From: an uncultured Algibacter sp. | Lineage (GTDB): Bacteria > Bacteroidota > Bacteroidia > Flavobacteriales > Flavobacteriaceae | Length of the DNA: 64,000 bases | Reading direction: 5' to 3' | Assembly: GCF_947487575.1 (NCBI RefSeq) | Contig: NZ_CANKXG010000007.1 | Coordinates: 1-64,000 of the forward strand | Part shown: positions 35,037 through 44,862 of the stretch, one piece after another | Numbering within the stretch: position 1 is the stretch's first letter | Layout: every line of letters begins with the position of its first letter | The notes under the pieces: generated by a model | Database searches by the model: none | What the model was told of the DNA's origin: nothing | Seen by the model: only the letters and a program-made list of their open reading frames with translations | Made by a program: the position numbers and the translations under genes

Positions 35037-36380
35037 AAAAGAATGAAAAAACAAAGATTAGTCATATTAGGAGGAGGAGAAAGTGGTGTTGGAACAGCGC
35101 TTTTAGGAAAGGCAAAAGGATATGAAGTTTTTGTTTCCGATAAAGGAAAAATAAAAGAAAAGTACAAACAAGTTCTTATACATAATGAGATTGAATGGGA
35201 AGATGAAACGCATACAGAATCAAAAATTCTAAATGCCAATATCGTCATGAAAAGCCCTGGGATTCCAGATACAGTTGGTTTGGTAATGCAAATTCGTAAA
35301 AGAGGCATTTCTGTGCTTTCTGAAATTGAATTTGCTTCAAAATTCACCAATGCTACGATTGTTGGTGTTACAGGAAGTAATGGTAAAACAACCACAGCAA
35401 CGTTAACGCATCACATTTTAAAACAAGAATTAAATGTAGGGTTGGCAGGAAATATTGGAGACAGTTTTGCAAAGCAGGTTTTGGAAGAAGGCTTCAAAAA
35501 CTATGTATTAGAAATTAGTAGTTTTCAATTGGATGATGTTATTGATTTTAAGCCAAATATTGCTGTATTGCTAAATATCACTCCAGATCATTTAGACAGA
35601 TATGAATACAAATTTGAAAATTATATCAGCTCTAAATTCAGAATTGCCATGAATCAAACAAAGGACGATTTTTTGATTTATGATGCCGATGATGAAGTAA
35701 TTGTTAATCATTTGAAGAATAATCCAGTTCAATCCACATTATTGCCATTCTCATTGAAGAAACCTATTGAAAATGGTGCGTATTTAGATAAAAAAAATAT
35801 TAAAATAACAATAAATAATAACCAGATAATTATGCCAACAGCAAACATTACTTTAGAAGGAAAGCACAATATTAAAAATGCCATGGCTGCTTCTACTGTG
35901 GCGCATTTACTAAAAATTAGAAAGCAGACTATTAGGGAGAGTTTAGAAAATTTTCAGGGTGTTGAGCATCGATTAGAACAAGTACTTAAAATCAATAAAG
36001 TACAGTATATAAACGATTCAAAAGCAACTAATGTAAATGCTACGTATTACGCTTTGGAAAGTATGGGAGCTCCCACAGTATGGATTGTTGGTGGTGTTGA
36101 TAAGGGCAATAATTATGAGGAATTATTTCCGTTTATAAACGAAAAAGTAAAAGCAATTATTTGCTTGGGTGTAGATAATGAAAAGTTAATGAACACCTTT
36201 GGGAATATGGTTGACGTTATAATAGAAACTCAGTTTATGAATGAAGCGGTAAAAATAGCGTATAAGGTTGCAGAATCTGGAGATAATGTATTGCTTTCGC
36301 CAGCATGTGCAAGTTTTGATTTATTTGAAAATTATGAGGATCGTGGACGTCAATTTAAAGAAGCTGTAAGAAAATTGTAA
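35034..36380 (+). CDS. murD: UDP-MurNAc-L-Ala:D-Glu ligase
   Basis: Adds D-glutamate to the precursor. The 448-aa product has the Rossmann start RLVILGGGESGVGTALLGKAKGYEVFVSD, the P-loop GVTGSNGKTTTATLTHHIL, LEISSFQLD and NITPDHLDRY, and the C-terminal SPACASFDLFENYEDRG, all MurD signatures. Two starts are possible: ATG at 35034, supplied by the repeat upstream, or ATG at 35043 (MKKQRLV), which starts closer to the family's usual first residue. The second could be the ancestral start. ftsW begins 5 bases downstream. Confidence 0.96.
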   Translation: MKRMKKQRLVILGGGESGVGTALLGKAKGYEVFVSDKGKIKEKYKQVLIHNEIEWEDETHTESKILNANIVMKSPGIPDTVGLVMQIRKRGISVLSEIEFASKFTNATIVGVTGSNGKTTTATLTHHILKQELNVGLAGNIGDSFAKQVLEEGFKNYVLEISSFQLDDVIDFKPNIAVLLNITPDHLDRYEYKFENYISSKFRIAMNQTKDDFLIYDADDEVIVNHLKNNPVQSTLLPFSLKKPIENGAYLDKKNIKITINNNQIIMPTANITLEGKHNIKNAMAASTVAHLLKIRKQTIRESLENFQGVEHRLEQVLKINKVQYINDSKATNVNATYYALESMGAPTVWIVGGVDKGNNYEELFPFINEKVKAIICLGVDNEKLMNTFGNMVDVIIETQFMNEAVKIAYKVAESGDNVLLSPACASFDLFENYEDRGRQFKEAVRKL

Positions 36381-36385
36381 TAAGA

Positions 36386-37579
36386 GTGCAAACATTATTT
36401 AAAAACATAAAGGGAGATCGTTTAATTTGGGCAATAGTAGCGCTATTGGCAATCCTCTCGTTTTTACCTGTTTATAGTGCGGCTAGTAATTTGGCTTATA
36501 AAGGTACAGGAAGTAATACATTTACTTTTTTTGTTAAACATTTTGTTCATTTAGTTTTGGGTTTCGCAATAATTTATGGGGTTCATAAAATTCCATATAG
36601 ATATTTTAAAGGACTGTCATTAATAATGATTCCCATTGTACTTGTTTTACTGGGTCTTACTATGATGCAAGGAACAACTATAGCAGGTGCTAATGCGAGT
36701 AGGTGGATTCAAATTCCTTTTGTAGGTATGTCATTTCAAACATCAACTTTAGCGGCTGTTGTTTTAATGGTGTATGTAGCGCGATACATGTCTAAAATTA
36801 AAGATGAAATTGTAACTTTTAAAGCATCGATATTACCACTTTGGATTCCTGTTTTTTTAGTGTTGATATTGATACTTCCTGCTAATTTTTCAACGGCAGC
36901 AATCATGTTTTTAATGGTGGTAATGTTGGTTTTTTTGGGAGGATATCCATTGCGTTATTTAGCCGTTATTATAGGTTTTGGGATTTTGGTTTTAACACTA
37001 TTTATATTGATAGCAAAAGCATTTCCGGATGCCATGCCTAATAGAATTGATACTTGGATGGGAAGAATTGAAAGCTTTTCTAATCCTGAAGATACCGAAG
37101 CTGATTATCAAATAGAAAAAGCTAAAATTGCTATAGCAACTGGTGGAATTCAAGGTGTAGGACCTGGTAAAAGCATGCAGAAGAATTTTTTACCTCAATC
37201 ATCTTCAGATTTCATATTTGCTATTATAATAGAAGAATATGGTTTAATTGGCGGATTTGTAATCATGATTTTATATTTATGGTTGCTCTTTAGGATAGTG
37301 ATTGTAGCGCAAAAATCAGACACTATATTCGGGAAGTTGTTGGTTTTAGGTGTTGGTCTTCCAATAGTATTTCAAGCATTAATAAATATGGCAGTAGCTG
37401 TTGAGTTGTTCCCCGTTACAGGGCAAACATTACCACTAATAAGTAGTGGAGGAACTTCTATATGGATGACTTGTTTGGCAATAGGAATTATATTAAGTGT
37501 AAGTGCGAAAAGAGAGGAGATAAAAGAAAAAGAAATAAATGAGGATAATCCATTAGAAATTCTAAGCGAAGCAATTTAG
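36386..37579 (+). CDS. ftsW: Septal peptidoglycan glycosyltransferase FtsW (SEDS)
   Basis: Polymerises septal glycan strands together with FtsI. The 397-aa SEDS protein has about 10 membrane segments, starting KGDRLIWAIVALLAILSFLPVYSAAS. Conserved features are GANASRWIQIPFVGMSFQTSTLA, the long loop with GIQGVGPGKSMQKNFLPQSSSDFIFAIIIEEYGLIG, and TGQTLPLISSGGTS. The start is GTG at 36386, with AATAAG just upstream. A charged tail (KREEIKEKEINEDNP) follows the last segment. murG begins at the next base after the stop. Confidence 0.96.
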   Translation: MQTLFKNIKGDRLIWAIVALLAILSFLPVYSAASNLAYKGTGSNTFTFFVKHFVHLVLGFAIIYGVHKIPYRYFKGLSLIMIPIVLVLLGLTMMQGTTIAGANASRWIQIPFVGMSFQTSTLAAVVLMVYVARYMSKIKDEIVTFKASILPLWIPVFLVLILILPANFSTAAIMFLMVVMLVFLGGYPLRYLAVIIGFGILVLTLFILIAKAFPDAMPNRIDTWMGRIESFSNPEDTEADYQIEKAKIAIATGGIQGVGPGKSMQKNFLPQSSSDFIFAIIIEEYGLIGGFVIMILYLWLLFRIVIVAQKSDTIFGKLLVLGVGLPIVFQALINMAVAVELFPVTGQTLPLISSGGTSIWMTCLAIGIILSVSAKREEIKEKEINEDNPLEILSEAI

Positions 37580-38683
37580 ATGAGTCAAAAATATAAAATT
37601 ATATTATCTGGAGGAGGAACAGGAGGTCACATATATCCTGCAATAGCTATTGCAAACGAATTGAAATATCGTTTTCCTGATGCTGAGTTTTTATTTGTTG
37701 GGGCAAAGGGCAGAATGGAAATGGAAAAGGTGCCGCAAGCTGGTTATAAAATAAATGGGTTATGGATTTCTGGTATCCAACGAAAGCTAACCTTAAAGAA
37801 TTTAAGTTTTCCTTTTAAGCTAGTTAGTAGCCTTTGGAAAGCTCATAAAATCATAAAAGCGTTTAAGCCAGATGTTGCTATAGGAACTGGTGGTTTTGCA
37901 AGCGGGCCATTATTGCAAATGGCTAATTCAAATAACATCCCATCGTTAATTCAAGAGCAGAATTCTTATCCTGGAATTACAAATAAGTTACTATCCAAGA
38001 AAGCTCAAAAAATATGTGTGGCATATGATGGTTTAGAACGATTCTTTCCGAAGGAAAAAATAATTAAAACAGGTAACCCGGTGCGCCAAGGATTGTTGGA
38101 TATTGAGACAAAAATTGTTGAGGCAAAAAATTTTTACGATTTAAAGCATGGTAAGTTAACATTGTTAATAATAGGAGGAAGTTTAGGGTCTAGAAGAATT
38201 AATGAGTTAATTGAAAAAGAACTTGATTTTTTCGATACTCAAAACCTTCAAATTATATGGCAATGTGGAAAGTTGTACTATCAACAATATAAAATTTACG
38301 GGAACACAAATAGTATTCAGGTTTATGAGTTTTTAAATAATATGGATTTCGCTTATGCGGCAGCCGATATAGTTATTTCTAGAGCAGGAGCAAGTTCTGT
38401 TTCAGAATTGTGCATTGTTGGTAAGCCGGTTATTTTTATTCCTTCTCCAAATGTTGCTGAAGACCATCAAACTAAAAATGCTATGTCGATAGTAAATGCC
38501 AACGCTGCACTAATGATTAAAGAAGAAGATTTAGATGCCGATTTTGAAAACAAATTTTCATTGTTGTTAAATTCAACTGAAAAACAAAAATCGTTATCTG
38601 AAAACATAAAAAAATTAGCATTCGTAAATGCTACAAAAGATATAGTAGATGAAGTAGAAAAACTTCTGAAAGAAAGTAAATGA
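37580..38683 (+). CDS. murG: UDP-GlcNAc:lipid I transferase MurG
   Basis: Adds GlcNAc to lipid I on the inner-membrane cytosolic face, giving lipid II. The 367-aa product begins with [21 protein letters not shown], has [22 protein letters not shown] and the nucleotide-sugar site [25 protein letters not shown], all GT28 signatures. It starts at the base after the ftsW stop and overlaps murC by 4 bases (ATGA). Confidence 0.97.
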   Translation: MSQKYKIILSGGGTGGHIYPAIAIANELKYRFPDAEFLFVGAKGRMEMEKVPQAGYKINGLWISGIQRKLTLKNLSFPFKLVSSLWKAHKIIKAFKPDVAIGTGGFASGPLLQMANSNNIPSLIQEQNSYPGITNKLLSKKAQKICVAYDGLERFFPKEKIIKTGNPVRQGLLDIETKIVEAKNFYDLKHGKLTLLIIGGSLGSRRINELIEKELDFFDTQNLQIIWQCGKLYYQQYKIYGNTNSIQVYEFLNNMDFAYAAADIVISRAGASSVSELCIVGKPVIFIPSPNVAEDHQTKNAMSIVNANAALMIKEEDLDADFENKFSLLLNSTEKQKSLSENIKKLAFVNATKDIVDEVEKLLKESK

Positions 38684-40032
38684 ATTTAAAGGATATACAT
38701 AGCGTCTATTTAATTGGTATTGGTGGTATTGGTATGAGTGCATTAGCTCATTATTTTCATGCAAACAAAAAACATGTTGCAGGTTATGATAAAACACAGA
38801 CTGAGATTACTGATGGTTTAGTGGATTTAGGTATTGAAGTTAATTTTACTGATTCTATAGACAATGTTAATCCTGAATTTAAGAATATTGAAAGGACATT
38901 AGTTGTTTATACGCCTGCTATTCCTAAAAATCATAGTCAGTTAAGTTATTTTAAAGAAAACGGATTTAACGTATTAAAACGTTCTCAAATTTTAGGTTTA
39001 ATTACAGAAAATACATTCTGTTTGGCTGTTGCAGGAACGCATGGTAAAACAACAACAACAAGTATTTTAGGACACTTAATGTATGAGTGTAAAGTGCCTT
39101 TAACAGCCTTTTTAGGTGGGATTAGTGAAAATTACAGTTCAAATTTAATTTTAAACGGAACAGATGTTTCGGTAGTCGAGGCAGATGAGTTTGATCGTTC
39201 ATTTTTAACATTATCTCCAGATTTTGCATGCATTACCTCAATGGATGCAGATCATTTAGATATTTATGGAGATGCTTCAGAGTTAAAGAAAACATTCGAA
39301 GATTTTTCAAAAAAAATAAAACCTAATGGGAAATTGTTTGTTAAAAACGGCTTGCCGTTAAAAGGAATTACCTATGGTATTGAGGACGATTCAGATTATT
39401 CAATTCATAATATAAAAATAGAAAACGGTACATATGTATTTGATGTAAAAACACCAAATGCAGTACTTGAAAATTTAAAATTTAACCTGCCAGGTAGACA
39501 TAATTTGTCGAATGCGTTAATAGCCTTGGCGATGGCTGTGGAATATGGTTGCCCACACCAGCAGCTCGCCAATGCTTTAGCCTCTTATAAAGGGGTTAAG
39601 CGCAGATTTACTTATCATATTAAAACCGATGATTTCGTATTTATTGATGATTATGCACATCACCCTGAAGAAATAAAAGCGGTACATCAAGCGGTAAGAG
39701 AAATGTATCCTAATAAAAAGGTGTTAGCTATTTTTCAACCACACTTATACAGTAGAACCAAAGATTTTGTAGACGATTTTGCAATTAGCTTATCTCAATT
39801 TGATGAGTTAATGTTATTAGATATTTATCCTGCCAGAGAAATGCCAATTGAGGGCGTGACTTCAAAGTGGTTATTAGACAAAATAAATATTAAAAACAAA
39901 CAGTTGGTGAATAAAACTGATTTACTAACTAAAATTCATGAAAGTAATGCTCAAGTTATTTTAACCATTGGAGCAGGAGATATAGGAAAGGAAGTAAAAC
40001 ATATTAAAAAAGAATTCAGTATTGCGAGTTAA
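38680..40032 (+). CDS. murC: UDP-MurNAc:L-alanine ligase
   Basis: Adds L-alanine, the first residue of the stem peptide. The 450-aa product has the nucleotide-binding start [19 protein letters not shown]-loop [39 protein letters not shown] and FQPHLYSRT, as expected for MurC. The ftsQ start lies 11 bases before its stop. murB, ddl and murF, which accompany murC in proteobacterial clusters, are absent here. Confidence 0.97.
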   Translation: MNLKDIHSVYLIGIGGIGMSALAHYFHANKKHVAGYDKTQTEITDGLVDLGIEVNFTDSIDNVNPEFKNIERTLVVYTPAIPKNHSQLSYFKENGFNVLKRSQILGLITENTFCLAVAGTHGKTTTTSILGHLMYECKVPLTAFLGGISENYSSNLILNGTDVSVVEADEFDRSFLTLSPDFACITSMDADHLDIYGDASELKKTFEDFSKKIKPNGKLFVKNGLPLKGITYGIEDDSDYSIHNIKIENGTYVFDVKTPNAVLENLKFNLPGRHNLSNALIALAMAVEYGCPHQQLANALASYKGVKRRFTYHIKTDDFVFIDDYAHHPEEIKAVHQAVREMYPNKKVLAIFQPHLYSRTKDFVDDFAISLSQFDELMLLDIYPAREMPIEGVTSKWLLDKINIKNKQLVNKTDLLTKIHESNAQVILTIGAGDIGKEVKHIKKEFSIAS

Positions 40033-40741
40033 TTGGGGTTACATAAAAATGGTTGTGTTGCTAGGCTTAGTAGTCTTTCTGTTCGCATTTGCATCATCAC
40101 GAAATGCTAATAGAAATATATCAAAACCTAAAATAACATTTGTTGGTGAAAACAATCTTTTTGTATCAAACGAGACTGTTAGTAAATTGTTAATACAAAA
40201 TTATGCAGGTGTTAAAAACATGGCTAAAGAAACTTTAGTTTTGAGTGAGTTAGAAAATGCCCTTAAATCTAATCCAATGATAAAAACTGCGGAAGTGTAT
40301 GTTGCTGTAAATGGTACACTTAACGCTGAAATAGAACAAAAGACACCTATTGCAAGGATAAGTACAAATGCCTCTTACTATATTGATGAAGAAGGTTCAT
40401 TTATGCCATTGTCGAAAAATTATTCTGCAAGAGTGCCTTTAGTTACTGGTTATATTGAAAAAAATAATTTAAAGAACGTTTATAAAATCGCTCTTAAAAT
40501 TAGAAAAGATGAGTTTTTGAAAAAACATGTTTACGAGATTCATCAAGGAATTAATAAACAGCTTTATTTAAAGCTTAGAAAGTGTGATTTTTTAGTGCAA
40601 TTAGGTAATGAGTATTTTTTGGATAAAAAGATTAATAACCTAAAAGCATTTTACAAAAAAAATCAAAAGGATAAAACGCTTAACAACTATAGTAAAGTGA
40701 ATTTACAGTTTGAAAACCAAGTAATATGTACCAAAATTTAA
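40022..40741 (+). CDS. ftsQ: Cell-division protein FtsQ
   Basis: A bitopic divisome protein that links FtsA-side and FtsW/I-side proteins. The 239-aa product has a very short cytosolic part (about 10 residues), one membrane segment (about 11-28, VVLLGLVVFLFAFAS) and a periplasmic POTRA-like region: FVGENNLFVSNETVSKLL, LENALKSNPMIKTAEVYVAVNGTLNAEIEQKTPIARI and SYYIDEEGSFMPLS. The TTG at 40022 gives the usual NWGYIK start; the next ATG (40049) would cut the membrane segment. It overlaps murC by 11 bases. Confidence 0.9.
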   Translation: MRVNWGYIKMVVLLGLVVFLFAFASSRNANRNISKPKITFVGENNLFVSNETVSKLLIQNYAGVKNMAKETLVLSELENALKSNPMIKTAEVYVAVNGTLNAEIEQKTPIARISTNASYYIDEEGSFMPLSKNYSARVPLVTGYIEKNNLKNVYKIALKIRKDEFLKKHVYEIHQGINKQLYLKLRKCDFLVQLGNEYFLDKKINNLKAFYKKNQKDKTLNNYSKVNLQFENQVICTKI

Positions 40742-40744
40742 GCT

Positions 40745-42058
40745 ATGGAGCATAATTTAGCAGTAGGGTTAGACATAGGAACCACAAAGATTGTGGCGAT
40801 GATTGGTCGTAAAAATGAGTACGGCAAGGTCGAAATTTTAGGTATTGGTAAATCTAAAAGTTTAGGCGTACACCGTGGGGTTGTAAATAATATTACACAA
40901 ACCATTCAGTCCATTCAACAAGCAGTTCAAGAAGCTGAAGCAGCAGCAGAAATGAAAATAGATGAAGTTACTGTTGGTATAGCAGGACAGCATATAAGAA
41001 GTTTGCAACATAGTGATTATATAACACGTTCAAATTCTGAAACGGTTATTGATGATGATGATATTGACAGACTAATTAATCAAGTTCATAAATTAGTGAT
41101 GCTTCCTGGTGAGGAAATTATTCATGTGTTACCTCAAGAGTATAAAATTGATGGTCAGGCTGAAATAAAAGAGCCTATAGGCATGTATGGCGGTCGTTTA
41201 GAAGCTAATTTTCATGTTGTTGTTGGTCAAGTATCCTCTATTCGGAATATTGGACGCTGTGTGCAAAGTTCAGGTTTAAACTTAGAAGGCATCACATTAG
41301 AACCTTTAGCATCAGCAAATGCGGTTTTAAGTCAAGAAGAAAAAGAAGCAGGTGTAGCTCTAATTGATATAGGAGGAGGGACAACTGATTTAGCTATTTT
41401 CAGAGATGGTATCATCCGTCATACAGCAGTTATTCCTTTTGGAGGAAATGTAATTACTGAGGATATTAAAGAAGGATGTTCGATAATTGAAAAGCAAGCA
41501 GAATTATTAAAAATAAAATTCGGTTCTGCATGGCCAGGAGAAAATAAGGATAATGAGATTGTTTCTATTCCTGGTTTAAGAGGAAGAGAACCTAAAGAAA
41601 TCACTTTAAAAAACCTGTCTAAAATCATTCATGCACGCGTTGTTGAAATTGTTGAGCAAGTGTATGTTGAGATTAAAAATTACGGACACGAAGAACAAAA
41701 GAAAAAATTAATTGCAGGTATTGTTTTAACAGGTGGGGGAAGCCAATTAAAACATTTAAAGCAATTGGTAGAATATATTACTGGAATGGATACCAGAATA
41801 GGGTATCCAAACGAACATTTGGCTGGCGATAGTGATGATGATATCACTAGCCCTTTATTTGCAACAGCAGTTGGTTTGGTACTAGACGGTTTAAAGCGTC
41901 AAGAACGAAAAAAAATAGAACAACAAGAAGAGCAAATTGTTGATGATATTGAAACAGCTGTAGAAGAAGAAACAAAAGAAAAACCTATCAAAGAAAGACG
42001 CTCATTCCTTGATAAGTTGACAGAGCGCGTTAAAGATTTTTTAGATAACGCAGAGTAA
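40745..42058 (+). CDS. ftsA: Cell-division protein FtsA
   Basis: An actin-like ATPase that anchors FtsZ to the membrane. The 437-aa product has the phosphate 1 motif VGLDIGTTKIVAMIG, the SHS2 (1C) region, phosphate 2 in LIDIGGGTTDLAIFRDG and the adenosine motif GIVLTGGGSQLKHL. The C-terminal amphipathic helix SFLDKLTERVKDFLDN fits the membrane-targeting helix, preceded by a charged linker (KIEQQEEQIVDDIETAVEEE). The ATG is at 40745, 3 bases after ftsQ. Confidence 0.97.
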   Translation: MEHNLAVGLDIGTTKIVAMIGRKNEYGKVEILGIGKSKSLGVHRGVVNNITQTIQSIQQAVQEAEAAAEMKIDEVTVGIAGQHIRSLQHSDYITRSNSETVIDDDDIDRLINQVHKLVMLPGEEIIHVLPQEYKIDGQAEIKEPIGMYGGRLEANFHVVVGQVSSIRNIGRCVQSSGLNLEGITLEPLASANAVLSQEEKEAGVALIDIGGGTTDLAIFRDGIIRHTAVIPFGGNVITEDIKEGCSIIEKQAELLKIKFGSAWPGENKDNEIVSIPGLRGREPKEITLKNLSKIIHARVVEIVEQVYVEIKNYGHEEQKKKLIAGIVLTGGGSQLKHLKQLVEYITGMDTRIGYPNEHLAGDSDDDITSPLFATAVGLVLDGLKRQERKKIEQQEEQIVDDIETAVEEETKEKPIKERRSFLDKLTERVKDFLDNAE

Positions 42059-42113
42059 TTAAAACCATTGAATTAAAATATAAAGTATAAAATCCCCAGA
42101 AAAACAGAATTTT

Positions 42114-44105
42114 ATGAGCAGCAAAAAAGAATTCGAAACAAGTATTTCATTTGATTTACCTAAAAATCAATCAAATGTGATTAAAGTCATAGGTGTTGGT
42201 GGCGGTGGTAGTAATGCCATTAATCACATGTTCCAACAAGGTATTAAAGGTGTCGATTTTTACATCTGTAATACAGATGCACAAGCACTTCAAAATAGTG
42301 GTGTGCCAAACAAAATCCAGTTAGGGTTAAACCTAACAGAAGGGCTAGGTGCTGGAGCAAACCCTGATATTGGAGAGCAATCTGCAGTTGAAAGTTTTGA
42401 TGATATTTCTCAAATGCTAGATACCAATACTAAAATGGTGTTTATTACCGCTGGGATGGGTGGTGGAACAGGAACAGGTGCTGCTCCTATAATCGCTAAA
42501 ATGGCTAAAGATTTAGATATTTTAACGGTTGGTATTGTAACCATGCCTTTTCAGTTTGAAGGTAGAATGCGTATTGAGCAATCTCAAAAAGGAATTGAAA
42601 AATTAAGAAATGTAGTTGATTCATTAATCGTAATAAATAATAATAAACTTCGTGAAGTTTATGGAAATCTTGGTTTTAAAGCAGGTTTTTCAAAAGCTGA
42701 TGAAGTATTATCTACCGCTGCTCGTGGTATAGCCGAAGTTATTACACATCACTACACGCAAAATATTGATTTACGTGATGCTAAAACCGTATTAAGTAAT
42801 AGTGGTACTGCTATTATGGGTTCAGCTTTGGCTTCGGGTCAAAATCGTGCACAAGATGCTATACGTAAGGCTCTAGATTCTCCATTATTAAATGATAATA
42901 AAATTACTGGTGCTAAAAACGTACTGTTGCTAATCGTTTCTGGTTCTCAAGAAATAACTATTGATGAAATAGGAGAAATTAATGATCATATTCAAAATGA
43001 AGCAGGTCATGGAGCAAATATCATTATGGGTGTTGGGGAAGATGAAAGTTTAGAAGAGTCAATAGCGGTTACAATAATTGCTACAGGCTTTGATATTGAA
43101 CAACAAGATGAAATCTCTAATACCGAAACTAAAAAAGTGGTTCATTCTTTAAGTGAGGAACAAGATTTAGATTCAAAAGAAAAGGAGCCAGTAATTATTG
43201 CGCCTATTATTGAATTAGAAGAGAAAAAAGAAACTCCAGTTGTTCGTCATACTTTAGATTTAGGTTCTGAAGAGGATGAATCTATTATTTTTTCTAAAAA
43301 AGAAGAACCTAAAGTAATTGAAGAAGAAGTCGATTTAATACCAACTTCAGAGATTATAAAAAATATTAATGTTGTCTATGACGAAATAAATGCCAATATT
43401 CCTAATCTTGAAGAAGATGAAGATTTTATAATCAAGCCGGTAACTAGAATGGCGGCTGATGTTGAAAATATTAATGATGTTGAATTAATTTCAGACTATA
43501 TCGAAGAAGAACAACAAATCACCCTAACTTTCGATTTGCCATTATCTACACCAAGTGAAGAGGTAGATGAAATGAATGAAGATATTATTTCTTACGATTT
43601 ATCTGATGATGTTAAAGATATTGCTGTAAATGATTATGTTGAGCTAATAACGGTTAATGAAACTAATGAAGATGGCGATATTCGTTATGCCTTGGATGAT
43701 TATGTTGAAGTAGAATCATCCATGAACAAAGCTCAGCCTGTATCAAATGAAATTTTGGAAGAGGTTGATGAAGATGTGGTTTTTGAAAAGAAAGTTGTTG
43801 TAGAGCCTTCTTTTGATGAAAATGAGACTGAAGAGATTGATCCAATGAATAGTCCTATTTCAGAATTATTAAAAGAACGAGCTGAGGAGCGTAGGCGAAA
43901 AATGAAAGACTTCAATTATAAGTTTAATAATGCTAAAATTGATGACATAGAAAAAGAACCTGCTTATAAAAGGCAAGGTGTAGATTTAAATGAAATAAAG
44001 CATTCATCTGAGACTGATATGTCAAGAACAAGTATTGGTTTTGATGACAATGATGATATCCAATTAAGAAGTAATAATTCATTTCTGCATGATAATGTAG
44101 ATTGA
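42114..44105 (+). CDS. ftsZ: Cell-division GTPase FtsZ with long acidic tail
   Basis: A tubulin-like GTPase that forms the Z-ring. Residues 1-325 are the conserved core: VGGGGSNAINHM, NTDAQAL, the GTP signature GMGGGTGTGAAPIIA and the synergy-loop region DLRDAKTVL. The remaining 338 residues form an acidic, low-complexity linker with repeated DYVEL/DYVEV motifs (for example around residues 505 and 530) and an end (SNNSFLHDNVD) that probably holds the partner-binding peptide. The 663-aa length is far above the 350-400 of most bacteria but common in Bacteroidota. A 55-base gap and an ATG with AGAAAAAC upstream separate it from ftsA. Confidence 0.97.
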   Translation: MSSKKEFETSISFDLPKNQSNVIKVIGVGGGGSNAINHMFQQGIKGVDFYICNTDAQALQNSGVPNKIQLGLNLTEGLGAGANPDIGEQSAVESFDDISQMLDTNTKMVFITAGMGGGTGTGAAPIIAKMAKDLDILTVGIVTMPFQFEGRMRIEQSQKGIEKLRNVVDSLIVINNNKLREVYGNLGFKAGFSKADEVLSTAARGIAEVITHHYTQNIDLRDAKTVLSNSGTAIMGSALASGQNRAQDAIRKALDSPLLNDNKITGAKNVLLLIVSGSQEITIDEIGEINDHIQNEAGHGANIIMGVGEDESLEESIAVTIIATGFDIEQQDEISNTETKKVVHSLSEEQDLDSKEKEPVIIAPIIELEEKKETPVVRHTLDLGSEEDESIIFSKKEEPKVIEEEVDLIPTSEIIKNINVVYDEINANIPNLEEDEDFIIKPVTRMAADVENINDVELISDYIEEEQQITLTFDLPLSTPSEEVDEMNEDIISYDLSDDVKDIAVNDYVELITVNETNEDGDIRYALDDYVEVESSMNKAQPVSNEILEEVDEDVVFEKKVVVEPSFDENETEEIDPMNSPISELLKERAEERRRKMKDFNYKFNNAKIDDIEKEPAYKRQGVDLNEIKHSSETDMSRTSIGFDDNDDIQLRSNNSFLHDNVD

Positions 44106-44140
44106 GTTACGCGAATTTAACCTAGTGTGTTATTTAATGA

Positions 44141-44176
44141 CCTGAAAAGTTCCCTCAACTTTTCGGGTTTTTTATT
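44141..44176 (+). terminator. Terminator of the dcw cluster
   Basis: CCTGAAAAGT (44141-44150) pairs with ACTTTTCGGG (44158-44167), with one G-T pair, and is followed by TTTTTT. It lies 36 bases after the ftsZ stop. Confidence 0.85.
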
Positions 44177-44220
44177 CATTATAATTTTGTTATTTTCTCA
44201 AAGGAGGGCATCTTTTTTTC

Positions 44221-44228
44221 TATCTTCG
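44221..44228 (+). promoter_or_regulatory. -7 promoter element of the YqeY-domain gene
   Basis: TATCTTCG is one base off TAnnTTTG and lies 22 bases before the ATG at 44251. No -33 TTG is found at the right spacing. Confidence 0.45.
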
Positions 44229-44250
44229 CAGTAGTAAATATTGAAAAACT

Positions 44251-44700
44251 ATGGGTTTACAACAAGAGGTAATGTCAGCTTTAAAAGAAGCGATGAAGTC
44301 TAAAGATCAAACGGCATTAACAGCATTGCGTGCTGTAAAGTCGGCTATTTTATTAGCACAGACAGAAAGTGGAGCAAAAGAAGATTTAACAGAAGAACAA
44401 GAACTTAAAATACTTCAAAAATTAGTTAAACAACGTAGGGATAGTGCTGCTATTTATTTAGATCAAGATAGAAAGGATTTAGCATTGCTAGAAATTGACG
44501 AAGCTGAGGTTATAAGTCAGTTTTTGCCTGAAGCATTAACCGATGAAGAAATTGAAAAAGTGGTAATTGCAATCATAGATCAAGTAGGTGCAGTTGGCAT
44601 GAAGGATATGGGTAAAGTTATGGGGATAGTAAGTAAAGAACTTGCAGGACAAGCTGATGGTAAAACCATTTCTAATATTGTTAAAGCAAAATTAGCATAA
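44251..44700 (+). CDS. GatB/YqeY-domain protein
   Basis: A 149-aa helical protein of the YqeY family, related to the tail domain of the GatB subunit of tRNA-dependent amidotransferase. Family features are LKEAMKSKDQTALTALRAVKSAI, EELKIL-type helix ELKILQKLVKQRRDSAAIYLDQDR, EAEVISQFLPEALTDEEIE and MGKVMGIVSKELAGQADGKTISNIVK. It is about as long as bacterial YqeY. The biochemical role is unknown. A tRNA-Arg gene follows 25 bases on and may be in the same transcript. Confidence 0.92.
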   Translation: MGLQQEVMSALKEAMKSKDQTALTALRAVKSAILLAQTESGAKEDLTEEQELKILQKLVKQRRDSAAIYLDQDRKDLALLEIDEAEVISQFLPEALTDEEIEKVVIAIIDQVGAVGMKDMGKVMGIVSKELAGQADGKTISNIVKAKLA

Positions 44701-44725
44701 TTTTTTTTTGTTTAAAACATAAAAA

Positions 44726-44799
44726 GGCCCCGTGGCGCAACTGAATAGCGCATCAGATTTCGGCTCTGAGGGTTGGGGGTTTGAATCCCTCCGGGGTCA
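44726..44799 (+). tRNA. tRNA-Arg (anticodon TCG)
   Basis: A 74-nt cloverleaf with acceptor GGCCCCG/CGGGGTC (one G-T pair), D-stem GCGC/GCGC, anticodon stem TCAGA/TCTGA with loop TTTCGGC (anticodon TCG at 44760-44762, reading CGA), and T-arm with GGTTTGAATCC. The discriminator is A and CCA is not encoded. There is no good promoter in the 25 bases upstream. Confidence 0.95.
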
Positions 44800-44811
44800 C
44801 GAATAAAAAGA

Positions 44812-44862
44812 AAAATGCTCTGTCAAACCAAGCTTGCTTGATTTTGTGAAGAGCATTTTCTT
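44812..44862 (+). terminator. Terminator of tRNA-Arg
   Basis: AAAATGCTCT (44812-44821) pairs with AGAGCATTTT (44850-44859). The 28-base loop itself can fold through AAGC/GCTT. A short T run follows. It marks the end of core DNA before the accessory locus. Confidence 0.75.

Noticed and set aside
43663-43915. Two 60-codon open frames on the minus strand inside ftsZ
   Set aside because: They are made by the acidic, repetitive linker of FtsZ read backwards and are low-complexity.
44726-44862. Integration site with attachment repeats at tRNA-Arg
   Set aside because: I found no second copy of the tRNA 3' end and no integrase in the window.
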